The notes under the pieces: model-generated
The model's database searches: none
The model's input: the letters and a program-made list of their open reading frames with translations, nothing else
Told to the model about the DNA's origin: nothing
Program-made: the position numbers and the translations under genes
Assembly (NCBI GenBank): GCA_003661865.1
Contig: QMWY01000106.1
Coordinates: forward strand, 1-5,171
Direction: 5' to 3'
Length of the DNA: 5,171 bases
DNA from: Thermoprotei archaeon
Lineage (GTDB): Archaea > Thermoproteota > Thermoprotei_A > Sulfolobales > Ignisphaeraceae
Shown: in pieces, positions 1 to 4,849 of the stretch
How positions within the stretch are numbered: position 1 is the first letter of the stretch
Layout: each line of letters begins with the position of its first letter

Positions 1-662
1 ATATCGAACTGTGTGCCTAGGTACCTGGTGCTCATAACGCTGCACTCGATATGCCATCCCGGTCTTCCGCGGCCCCACGGCGACTCCCACCAGGGCTCTC
101 CCGGCTTCGCCGCCTTCCAGAGGGCGAAGTCGAACGGGTTCTTCTTCTCGGCTAGGAACTCCTCCTCCTGCCTCCACTCCTCAGCTCTCCTCCTACCCGA
201 CAGCTTGCCGTAGTCGCTGAATGTAGATACGTCGAAGTACACTGAACCGCTTGGAGCTACGTAGGCGTAGCCCTTGTCTATGAGCCTCTCTATGAACCCT
301 ATTATCTCCTTTATGTGGTCCGTTACCCGGGGGTGTATGTTGACCTCTATATTCAGGGCCTTGAGAACCTCTAGGTAGTCGCGCGTGTAGTAATCGGCTA
401 TCTCACGCCACGACTTCCCCTCATCCCTAGCGCGCTTGATGATCTTGTCGTCCAGGTCAGTTATGTTCTGCACGTGTATAAAGTCGTAGCCCTTCAGCAT
501 CATGTAGCGCTTTATGAAGTCGAACGCGACGTAGGCCCTCACGTGCCCGAGGTGTGTGTAGTCGTAGACTGTTGGCCCGCAGAAGTAGCTCTTGACTATA
601 CCAGGGGTTAGCGGGGTGAACTCCTCAACTCTTCGTGTGAGTGTGTTGTATATCCTCAACAC
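1..662 (-). CDS. cysS: Cysteinyl-tRNA synthetase, N-terminal part (3' end beyond window)
   Basis: Class I aminoacyl-tRNA synthetase that activates cysteine with ATP and loads it onto tRNA-Cys in the cytoplasm. About 220 residues are visible. The N-terminus reads LRIYNTLTRRVEEFTPL, followed by the zinc-ligand motif YFCGPTVYD (Cys28), the HIGH signature as THLGHVRAY (His37-Leu-Gly-His40), a NITDLDDKII stretch, and PGWHIECS with the second zinc-ligand Cys207. These positions match the family (Cys28 and Cys209 in the E. coli enzyme). The KMSKS loop and anticodon-binding domain lie beyond position 1. The start is GTG at 662-660, followed at once by TTG (659-657); an in-frame TAG at 671-669 rules out a longer protein. 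A GGTGGT motif lies about 9 nt upstream. The 44-bp gap to the upstream folate gene holds no convincing TATA box, so co-transcription with it is likely. Identification is very secure; the choice between GTG and TTG start is not. Confidence 0.96.
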   Translation of the reverse strand, partial: MLRIYNTLTRRVEEFTPLTPGIVKSYFCGPTVYDYTHLGHVRAYVAFDFIKRYMMLKGYDFIHVQNITDLDDKIIKRARDEGKSWREIADYYTRDYLEVLKALNIEVNIHPRVTDHIKEIIGFIERLIDKGYAYVAPSGSVYFDVSTFSDYGKLSGRRRAEEWRQEEEFLAEKKNPFDFALWKAAKPGEPWWESPWGRGRPGWHIECSVMSTRYLGTQFD

Positions 663-706
663 AAATGTCTACCACCACGCAAGCTCTCTTTCACCCACCC
701 GTCAGT

Positions 707-1465
707 TCACCAAGGGTTATTATGCTTTGCCTTCTTCACGCGCTTGGCCAGCTCTCTTAGGAGGGGTATCTCCTCCAGCTTCTGTTGGGGTAGGAGCTCC
801 CAGTATATACCCCTGGGCCTGGACTTCCAGGCGTCCTCGAAGCTTATGGTGCGCGTTGGCGTAACGGCTAGGTCTACCACGAGGTCGTAAGGCATCGAGG
901 GGAACTCCGTGTCGAGGAGCTGGAGGTCGTGGATCGTGGTGACTACAGGTGTACTCTCCCTGACCTTCCCCAGCTCCCTTAGAATACCGTACTCGAGCTC
1001 CGCGTAGCCACCGCCCTTGCCTATCCTTACACCGCGCCTATCGATGGCTACGGAACCTGTTACGACTAGGTCGACCTCGGGTATCTCGTCCAGCCCTACG
1101 AGCCTACCATACGTAAACGCGCCGCGGATCGTTGAGGCTGCCCTCCGCTTGCTAAGCGGCACCGATGAGGGGTCGAGGAGTAGGAAACCCTTTCTGAGCC
1201 TAGGCGTGGGCATAAGCACGATCTTGCCCATGTTTAGCGCCAGCTCACGCACCTTCTGCTGGGGAGAATCAGGGTTCACCTTAACGACCTCCGCGCTCCT
1301 GAAGACCTCTAGCGAAGCCAGTCTCTCAGCAGCTTTCTCGGAGCCCTCGAAGTTCGGTATCCTTCCGTAGACCGGCCGTGGAAACCGCGCAACACCTCTC
1401 CTCTCCAGAAGGCTCCACACCTCCCTCCGTATACGCTCCTTAAACCTGCGTACCTCCCCGCTCAA
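707..1465 (-). CDS. 5-formyltetrahydrofolate cyclo-ligase family protein (archaeal MTHFSD-like)
   Basis: 252 residues. Members of this family convert 5-formyl-tetrahydrofolate to 5,10-methenyl-tetrahydrofolate with ATP; the archaeal and MTHFSD-type branch is less well characterised. Seen: an N-terminal basic helix (1-22, with FKERIRREVW), the central VDLVVTGSVAIDRRGVRIG followed by the nucleotide-binding glycine motif GKGGGY (149-154), a VTTIHDLQLLD segment (175-185), and DLVVDLAVTPTR (194-205), which strongly resembles the 'DLTVDYILTPTR' part of MTHFSD proteins. The usual GGGYYDR of true cyclo-ligases is GGGYAELEY here, so the catalytic assignment should be held loosely. The start is TTG (1465-1463) with GGTG 5 nt upstream; no ATG lies in frame nearby. 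It sits between a winged-helix-like gene (72 bp upstream) and cysS (44 bp downstream), all on one strand. The cofactor could be tetrahydrofolate or an archaeal pterin analogue. Confidence 0.82.
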   Translation of the reverse strand: MSGEVRRFKERIRREVWSLLERRGVARFPRPVYGRIPNFEGSEKAAERLASLEVFRSAEVVKVNPDSPQQKVRELALNMGKIVLMPTPRLRKGFLLLDPSSVPLSKRRAASTIRGAFTYGRLVGLDEIPEVDLVVTGSVAIDRRGVRIGKGGGYAELEYGILRELGKVRESTPVVTTIHDLQLLDTEFPSMPYDLVVDLAVTPTRTISFEDAWKSRPRGIYWELLPQQKLEEIPLLRELAKRVKKAKHNNPW

Positions 1466-1537
1466 GGGAACACCTATGAAGGGGTTGGGAGATGCGGGAA
1501 AATGCGTTTAGCCTCTACACACCAGCAAAACAGTTCT

Positions 1538-2044
1538 CTATTTGTAGAGTACCCTCTCACGGAACTCGGGGCTCGAGATCGTGACTACGCGTATACGCAT
1601 GCTGTTGTCCTTGGCCTTATGGCGGGTTATCCTGAACTTGAACGGGTAGCGTGTTGATGCGAGTGCAGGGCTGCAGCGTGTAAGCCCTAGGTTCTGCACC
1701 TTAACCTCTATCAGCTCGATGAGTGTGGATATAGTTGTCGATTCGTAAACCGTGGGGTGTATGAAGAAGCGGCATGGGAGCTCGATTATGTACTCGTTGA
1801 GCACGAGGTTACGCACGATCTTCTGAAGGCGCTCTATGCTGACGGTGAAGCGGTTCTTAACCATGGTTATGAGTTCGCGCCAGTGGGCGATCTTGATGTT
1901 CTTGAGCGTTGAGACTATGAAGTACGCGATCTCGTCATCCTCATTACGGGGCTCTATCTCGATCTCTATGTCCAGCCCATCGGCGAGGTCGAGAGAAAGC
2001 GCGACGTCATCCTCCCCTCCCCTCCTTGGGGCCAAAAAGACCAC
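1538..2044 (-). CDS. Unrecognised protein with a probable winged-helix domain
   Basis: 168 residues; I do not recognise a named family. Seen: an acidic N-terminal stretch (about 11-38, rich in Asp/Glu, including DIEIEIEP), then three predicted helices (about 36-50, 54-65, 69-83) followed by a strand-like segment YIIELPCRFFIHP (85-97), an order that fits a winged helix-turn-helix; then a helix at 104-118 and a basic, strand-rich tail (131-168). No cysteine pairs or membrane segments are visible. A DNA-binding or protein-binding wHTH role is inference from pattern only. The start is GTG at 2044-2042, chosen because a TATA box centred near 2070 would place transcription initiation at about 2044, giving a leaderless message; TTG at 2035 is an alternative. 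It is probably the first gene of the cluster that continues into the folate gene and cysS. Confidence 0.72.
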   Translation of the reverse strand: MVFLAPRRGGEDDVALSLDLADGLDIEIEIEPRNEDDEIAYFIVSTLKNIKIAHWRELITMVKNRFTVSIERLQKIVRNLVLNEYIIELPCRFFIHPTVYESTTISTLIELIEVKVQNLGLTRCSPALASTRYPFKFRITRHKAKDNSMRIRVVTISSPEFRERVLYK

Positions 2045-2065
2045 CGTTATTAGTTACGCGGGGGT

Positions 2066-2075
2066 CCTATAAATT
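2066..2075 (-). promoter_or_regulatory. TATA box for the 1538-2044 gene (leaderless start)
   Basis: On the minus strand this reads AATTTATAGG, close to the crenarchaeal TATA consensus. Its centre is about 26 bp upstream of the GTG at 2044, the normal distance from TATA centre to transcription start in archaea. That predicts a leaderless transcript beginning at or next to the GTG, consistent with the lack of a Shine-Dalgarno motif there. Confidence 0.65.
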
Positions 2076-2111
2076 CATTCAGCGCTAGGTATTGCCAGCC
2101 CTGAAGCCATG

Positions 2112-2121
2112 GTTAGATATA
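2112..2121 (+). promoter_or_regulatory. Possible TATA element for the Sm-like/THUMP operon
   Basis: GTTAGATATA-type sequence on the plus strand in the 114-bp divergent spacer between 2044 and 2159. Initiation about 26 bp downstream would fall near 2142 and give a leader of roughly 17 nt. The match to consensus is moderate and no good Shine-Dalgarno motif lies next to the ATG at 2159. Confidence 0.35.
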
Positions 2122-2158
2122 GCCTAGGAGATGCTTAGGAGAGTCTGGCTGCGCAGTT

Positions 2159-2572
2159 ATGAGGAGACGTGAGCAGCAGCACCTGATAGACACTAGGTAT
2201 GAGGGCAGGGGCCTAGAAGTCTACACAGTTGACGGTGAGAAGCTCACGGGTCTAGTGGATGAGGTCGCAACATTCGAGATAGGCATGGTTGTTGAGGGGA
2301 GGCCCGTGGTCGTTAATAGGAAGGCTATACTCTACGCAGTAACGGGCCTCTCAGATATCCATGGATGGCATCCAGAGGAGTGCTGCGAGTCCGACTACGT
2401 GCTGGACGAGGATTTCATAGGTGCCGACGTAGTGGTTAAGCTCGTGAACGGCAGTGAGATCAGCGGCAGGCTCATGAAGCTCAGCCGCTACGAAATAGGG
2501 GTTGTGCAGGGGAACCGCGCCTACATAATACCACGGAGGTCCATATCCTTCGTAAAGATCATGTCGCGGTGA
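2159..2572 (+). CDS. Tandem Sm/Hfq-like domain protein (putative RNA-binding)
   Basis: 137 residues carrying two copies of what looks like an Sm/Hfq-type fold. Repeat 1 (about 18-62) contains VYTVDGEKLTGLVDEV, FEIGMVVEGRPVVV and NRKAILYAV. Repeat 2 (about 88-134) contains VVVKLVNGSEISGRLMKL, YEIGVVQGNRAYII and PRRSISFVKI. In both, the order (strand, D/N-G turn, strand with a conserved Gly, F/Y-EIG strand, then a basic-residue-Ile strand) matches the Sm1 and Sm2 motifs; repeat 2 resembles Hfq ('LINGVKLQG' and 'YKHAISTV'). The repeats are aligned with each other at DG/NG, the following Gly and EIG. The linker (63-87) holds His68, His71, Cys75 and Cys76. Known Sm/Hfq proteins form rings that bind U- or A-rich RNA; two fused domains could halve the number of chains per ring, which is inference. 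The ATG start is the only usable one: an in-frame TAG lies at 2120. It is followed after 6 bp by the THUMP gene. Confidence 0.75.
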   Translation: MRRREQQHLIDTRYEGRGLEVYTVDGEKLTGLVDEVATFEIGMVVEGRPVVVNRKAILYAVTGLSDIHGWHPEECCESDYVLDEDFIGADVVVKLVNGSEISGRLMKLSRYEIGVVQGNRAYIIPRRSISFVKIMSR

Positions 2573-2573
2573 T
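2568..2573 (+). promoter_or_regulatory. Shine-Dalgarno GGTGAT overlapping the upstream stop codon
   Basis: GGTGAT is a full match to the archaeal anti-Shine-Dalgarno core and includes the TGA stop (2570-2572) of the Sm-like gene. It lies 5 nt before CTG at 2579. This decides the start of the THUMP gene and suggests coupled termination and re-initiation. Confidence 0.6.
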
Positions 2574-2578
2574 GTGCG

Positions 2579-3136
2579 CTGAGCTTCAACCTCATCATAA
2601 CCCACGAGCCCTACCCTGAGAACCGTGAGTGGGCTCTGAGGCAGGTGAGGGACTGCATAGGCAGCGACTTCGTGCTTGTAACCTCACGCCAGTCGCTTAT
2701 GCTCCTCAAGGTGTGGGATCCCTACGATGCATGGCTGAGGATGAAGAGGTGCCTGCTCGACATGGACACACCTATACATAGGGTCATACCCGTGGATGAG
2801 GTCCTCGACCCCCTAGCCAAGAAGGTTGCCGAGAAGGCGTGGCAGCTTGCGGAGCACAGGATCCCGTCCGATGCGAGCTATAGGGTGACTCTGCACGGAC
2901 ACCTATACGATGTTGATGATAGAGGTAGGTTCGCGCAGATGCACACCATAGACGCCATAAGGGTGATCGCCGAGGGTATAAAGCGCAGGGTCGACTTAGA
3001 GAATCCCCGCTGGACAGTCTACGTAAGGGTAGTTCCCGTAAGGAGGTGGTTCGTAGTCGCCGCCCTCAGCGTAGCGCGTTCCTACGTCTTTAAGAACGTG
3101 AGGGTGCGCGAGCTCGGAGACCCCCTGGAGCCCTAG
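2579..3136 (+). CDS. THUMP-domain RNA-binding protein, Tan1-like, with apparent CTG start
   Basis: 185 residues if translated from CTG 2579. THUMP domains bind the acceptor end of tRNA; Tan1-type stand-alone THUMP proteins assist the Nat10/Kre33-type acetyltransferase in making N4-acetylcytidine in tRNA. Seen: an N-terminus FNLIITHEPYPENREWALRQ that resembles the FNLL-VT opening of Tan1-like proteins, then a ferredoxin-like region to about residue 80, then the THUMP core (about 85-172) with RVTLHGHLYDVDD, the IDAIRVIAEGIKRR helix, and VDLENPRWTVYVRVV (138-152), the signature 'VDL-NP--TV-V-V' strand. There is no methyltransferase or other catalytic domain. The first ATG/GTG/TTG-type codon in frame is GTG 2645, which would remove 22 family-like residues; no in-frame ATG, GTG or TTG lies between the upstream TGA and 2645. 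Gap to the Sm-like gene is 6 bp, so one operon. Acetylation partner role is inferred from family only. Confidence 0.83.
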   Translation: MSFNLIITHEPYPENREWALRQVRDCIGSDFVLVTSRQSLMLLKVWDPYDAWLRMKRCLLDMDTPIHRVIPVDEVLDPLAKKVAEKAWQLAEHRIPSDASYRVTLHGHLYDVDDRGRFAQMHTIDAIRVIAEGIKRRVDLENPRWTVYVRVVPVRRWFVVAALSVARSYVFKNVRVRELGDPLEP

Positions 3137-3269
3137 AGTGCCTCGCCCGGAGGATGTGGCTCAGCGCTACTAGGGCTACCCCAGCAACGATCATCAGCAG
3201 AGGTAGTAGGTAGGGCTGTTCCAGGCCCCAGGAGCTGTACGGGCTCCATAGAGTACTCGTCGCCTCTAT
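3090..3269 (-). CDS. Candidate small single-span membrane protein (weak)
   Basis: An open frame of about 59 codons on the minus strand, directly following and overlapping by 4 nt the membrane-protein gene at 3266-4009, with its own stop at 3092-3090. It has one strongly hydrophobic segment, YLLPLLMIVAGVALVALSHI, followed by positive residues (RARHSR), as in a one-pass membrane protein. There is no ATG, GTG or TTG before the hydrophobic segment; possible starts are ATA 3269 (GGTG at 3280-3277, 7 nt upstream), CTG 3224, or ATG 3194 inside the segment. The C-terminal third is antisense to the end of the THUMP gene. It may be real but could be chance; it occupies the otherwise empty 3137-3265 gap. 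Confidence 0.25.
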   Translation of the reverse strand: MEATSTLWSPYSSWGLEQPYLLPLLMIVAGVALVALSHILRARHSRAPGGLRARAPSRS

Positions 3270-4009
3270 GATGGGGCACCCTCAGAACCTCTCTTTATAC
3301 CGCCCCTGCTCTCCAGTATCCTGACGAGCCTATCTATGCTTCTAGCGTAGAGCCGCAGCCTGACCATTCCCATCGCGCTCTGCTTACGCGGCACGAGCTC
3401 TACGAACCTCCTCGAGTAGTTGACCTTGACCTCATAGTCCTTGAGGGGGAAGGGTATGGCGATCCCCCTACCCACGATCCCCTTGGCGTGAACCTCGTAC
3501 TCCAGCACGGTGTTTATGATCTCGAACCTCTTACGCCTCCTTATGTACAGGTTGAAGCTCTGTGAAATCGCTATCGGGGTCTCGTATATAGCTAGGTACC
3601 TCAGGAACACAGTCGTGCTACTCTCACCGCTGTGGGGCGCTAGGAGCCTCATCAACGTGAAGAAGAGGGCGAAGGCGACGAGGGAGGGGATGAACATGTA
3701 CATAGTCATCCTCATCTGCCTAGAGAGCTCCTCCGTAGCCTTCGGATCCTCTGTGAACAGCTTCATAACCTCATCCCTTGACACGCGTAGAAGCACGCTG
3801 CTCCTCCTGATCTCATCGACGACCCCGCTCTTGTAGAACTTCTTCCTCTGCATGAAGCTTGAGAGCCCCATGACCACCATGAGCGCTATGAAGTACCCCC
3901 AGAATATGTAGCTCCTGTACTGCGGGGGCACATACGTCATGGCTAGTGCAAAGAGTACCCCCGCGAAGTAGGGCAGCACGTAGTACAGGTATGTAGTCTT
4001 CAAGCCCAA
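3266..4009 (-). CDS. Multi-spanning membrane protein, possibly DUF2208 type
   Basis: 247 residues, function unknown. Seen: membrane segments at about 7-27, 33-53 and 103-123, with a weaker fourth at 133-153; a charged, probably cytoplasmic helical region between segments 2 and 3 (54-101, starting QRKKFYK); and a soluble basic C-terminal domain (155-240, with EVKVNYSRRFVELVPRK and RLRLYARSIDRLVRILE). Length and architecture resemble my recollection of the archaeal DUF2208 family; this was not checked. The order membrane segment, charged helix ending in RQMRMTMYMFIPSLVAF, then membrane segment also recalls the Oxa1-superfamily DUF106/EMC3 proteins, but only loosely. The start is TTG 4009-4007, with GGGAG about 5 nt upstream; an in-frame TGA at 4027-4025 blocks extension. 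TTG 4003 is an alternative. The gene has its own promoter (4067-4076), is convergent with the THUMP gene and divergent from the gene at 4161. Confidence 0.78.
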   Translation of the reverse strand: MGLKTTYLYYVLPYFAGVLFALAMTYVPPQYRSYIFWGYFIALMVVMGLSSFMQRKKFYKSGVVDEIRRSSVLLRVSRDEVMKLFTEDPKATEELSRQMRMTMYMFIPSLVAFALFFTLMRLLAPHSGESSTTVFLRYLAIYETPIAISQSFNLYIRRRKRFEIINTVLEYEVHAKGIVGRGIAIPFPLKDYEVKVNYSRRFVELVPRKQSAMGMVRLRLYARSIDRLVRILESRGGIKRGSEGAPS

Positions 4010-4047
4010 TGAAGCTCCCCATCCTCAACGCTCTGAACACTGCTCAT
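4000..4047 (-). other. Possible leaderless upstream ORF overlapping the membrane-protein start
   Basis: A 15-codon frame, ATG (4047-4045) to TGA (4002-4000), encoding MSSVQSVEDGELHWA. Its ATG lies where the TATA box at 4067-4076 predicts transcription to begin, so it would be read as a leaderless ORF, and it ends a few codons inside the TTG-started membrane-protein gene in a different frame. It could be a regulatory upstream ORF coupling translation, or chance. Confidence 0.3.
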
Positions 4048-4066
4048 AGACTACTGAGCCCCTAGG

Positions 4067-4076
4067 CTTTTATATC
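4067..4076 (-). promoter_or_regulatory. TATA box for the membrane-protein gene
   Basis: Reads GATATAAAAG on the minus strand, a good archaeal TATA element. The expected transcription start is near 4046, giving a leader of about 37 nt before the TTG at 4009 that contains the GGGAG Shine-Dalgarno motif and the 15-codon upstream ORF. Confidence 0.65.
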
Positions 4077-4115
4077 ATTGCGCGTAGCCCCCTTGTAATA
4101 CCTTCGCCCTCCCCC

Positions 4116-4126
4116 TCTATAGGTAT
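4116..4126 (+). promoter_or_regulatory. Possible TATA element for the 4161 gene
   Basis: TCTATAGGTAT in the divergent spacer. Initiation near 4145 would leave a leader of about 16 nt that includes the GGTGGT motif at 4150-4155. A second weaker AT-rich element (TTGTAATA, near 4093-4100) is an alternative. Confidence 0.4.
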
Positions 4127-4160
4127 ACCCACTCCTAGCCTTGTAGGCAGGTGGTGGAGA

Positions 4161-4460
4161 ATGGCGGTCACGCCCGTAGAGCTTGAGCAGGGCGAGGAGC
4201 CCATGCTGCTTCTCCTAGTAGGTAAGAACCTCCGCGTTGCAGAGGTTGAGGGGGTTGCGGCGCCCTACGTAGATAGGCGCTACATAGAGAGGTTTGCAAG
4301 AGGCGCGGTGTTCCTAGCAAAGGCGTTCCAGACACTAGTATCTCAGTACCTATGGAGCGTAGGTACCGTTAGCATGAGCGTAGACCTAGGTGATGCTGTG
4401 CTGAGGCTTGAGGAGGGTCCAAAGGGTATTGCCTTGGGCGTGTACAGGAAGGCTGAGTAG
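4161..4460 (+). CDS. Small unrecognised protein, possibly roadblock/LC7-like
   Basis: 99 residues with no clear named family. Seen: a first strand pair PMLLLLVGKNLRVAEVEG (14-31), a long helix ERFARGAVFLAKAFQTLVSQYLW broken into pieces at about 43-65, a strand TVSMSVDLGDAVLRLEE (69-85) and a final strand GIALGVYRK (89-97). The beta-beta-alpha-beta-beta order, length, and a helix rich in Ala/Leu followed by 'sensing' strands are like archaeal roadblock/LC7 proteins, which regulate small GTPases; that match is by pattern only. The ATG start has GGTGGT at 4150-4155 with 5-nt spacing. No membrane segment or cysteine is present. It is single-gene, divergent from the membrane-protein gene and convergent with the zinc-ribbon gene, with no adjacent GTPase in the window. 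Confidence 0.7.
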   Translation: MAVTPVELEQGEEPMLLLLVGKNLRVAEVEGVAAPYVDRRYIERFARGAVFLAKAFQTLVSQYLWSVGTVSMSVDLGDAVLRLEEGPKGIALGVYRKAE

Positions 4461-4497
4461 CCCGTATCGCGCTCACGTACCGACGGTTATCAACACC

Positions 4498-4516
4498 AAA
4501 AAGGAGTTGTTTCTTT
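4498..4516. terminator. Likely bidirectional T-rich termination region between convergent genes
   Basis: The 65-bp gap between the convergent stops at 4460 and 4526 contains TTGTTTCTTT on the plus strand (4507-4516) and a five-T run on the minus strand (4502-4498). Archaeal RNA polymerase ends transcription at T-rich non-template tracts without needing a hairpin, so each tract could serve the gene running into it. Confidence 0.5.
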
Positions 4517-4525
4517 GGAGGTGCC

Positions 4526-4741
4526 TTAGTGTAGTCTTGATACGTACACCCTTCTCCTCAGCTCTATCTTCCCGCCGTTGAGCTTTACCGAGGTCTCCTC
4601 CTGCGTGATCCTGTAGCGGCATACGGGGCATATGTAGAGGTACGTTATGCGCCTAACACCGCCGCTGCTCTCGCTCTCTATAACGAGGTTCATAGTATTC
4701 CTGCAGCGGGGACACGTTACTACTGTCGTTCGGGACCTCAC
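4526..4741 (-). CDS. Small zinc-ribbon protein
   Basis: 71 residues. Seen: two CxxC knuckles, CPRC (Cys10, Cys13) and CPVC (Cys38, Cys41), 24 residues apart, with strand-like segments between (NLVIESE, RRITYLYI), which is a typical single zinc ribbon. The C-terminal part (47-71) is strand-like and basic, RRRVYVSRL. Zinc ribbons of this size in archaea occur in transcription, translation and as free-standing adaptors; nothing here singles out one of them. The start is GTG 4741-4739 with a GGGAG motif about 7 nt upstream; upstream codons run to an in-frame stop near 4793 without another ATG, GTG or TTG. It is divergent from the gene at 4891 across a spacer with an inverted repeat. Confidence 0.78.
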   Translation of the reverse strand: MRSRTTVVTCPRCRNTMNLVIESESSGGVRRITYLYICPVCRYRITQEETSVKLNGGKIELRRRVYVSRLH

Positions 4742-4810
4742 CCCTGGTCTCCCTCTTCTCAGCCACCAGTGGTGCTCTACATCCTCTCGCTGCTATGGCT
4801 GCAGCTTCAG

Positions 4811-4835
4811 TAACTATCGTTAGCCTAGCGAGTTA
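4811..4835. repeat. Imperfect inverted repeat in divergent promoter spacer
   Basis: TAAC-TA-TCGTTA-GCC-TAGCGA-GTTA: outer 4-bp arms and inner 6-bp arms (one G-T pair) around a GCC loop, with a 2-nt bulge. It lies between the divergent genes starting at 4741 and 4891 and just upstream of the AT-rich promoter-like tract, where an operator would be expected. The role is inference. Confidence 0.4.
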
Positions 4836-4841
4836 CAAAAA

Positions 4842-4849
4842 CTTTTACA
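4842..4849 (+). promoter_or_regulatory. Probable TATA element for the 4891 gene
   Basis: CTTTTACA, preceded by an A-rich BRE-like tract (ACAAAAA). Initiation about 26 bp downstream would be near 4871, upstream of GGTG at 4879-4882 and TTG 4891. Confidence 0.45.

Noticed and set aside
592..864. Plus-strand 90-codon open frame
   Set aside because: It is antisense to the end of the folate gene and the start of cysS, both well supported; the translation has no family-like features.
1017..1370. Plus-strand 117-codon open frame
   Set aside because: It is antisense to the conserved core of the cyclo-ligase-like gene; its Ser/Leu-rich composition is typical of a shadow frame.
2159..2579. Read-through of the TGA at 2570 joining the Sm-like and THUMP proteins (same reading frame)
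   Set aside because: The two genes are in the same frame, so read-through or selenocysteine/recoding is conceivable, but the TGA lies within a perfect Shine-Dalgarno motif and each protein is complete, so separate translation is simpler.
2351..2605. Minus-strand 84-codon open frame
   Set aside because: It is antisense to the second Sm-like repeat and the operon junction, with no own promoter or ribosome binding site.
2900..2925. C-box-like TGATGA motif (possible C/D box guide RNA)
   Set aside because: The base before the motif does not fit the C-box consensus, no matching C', D' and D boxes at proper spacing are seen, and it lies inside the THUMP coding sequence.
3510..3836. Plus-strand 108-codon hydrophobic-looking open frame
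   Set aside because: It is the complement of the membrane-protein gene; hydrophobicity is a by-product of antisense reading.
3813..4040. Minus-strand 75-codon frame with a start near the membrane-protein promoter
   Set aside because: It overlaps the first two membrane spans in another frame and reads as His/Gly/Leu-rich noise; the TTG 4009 frame has the coherent protein.
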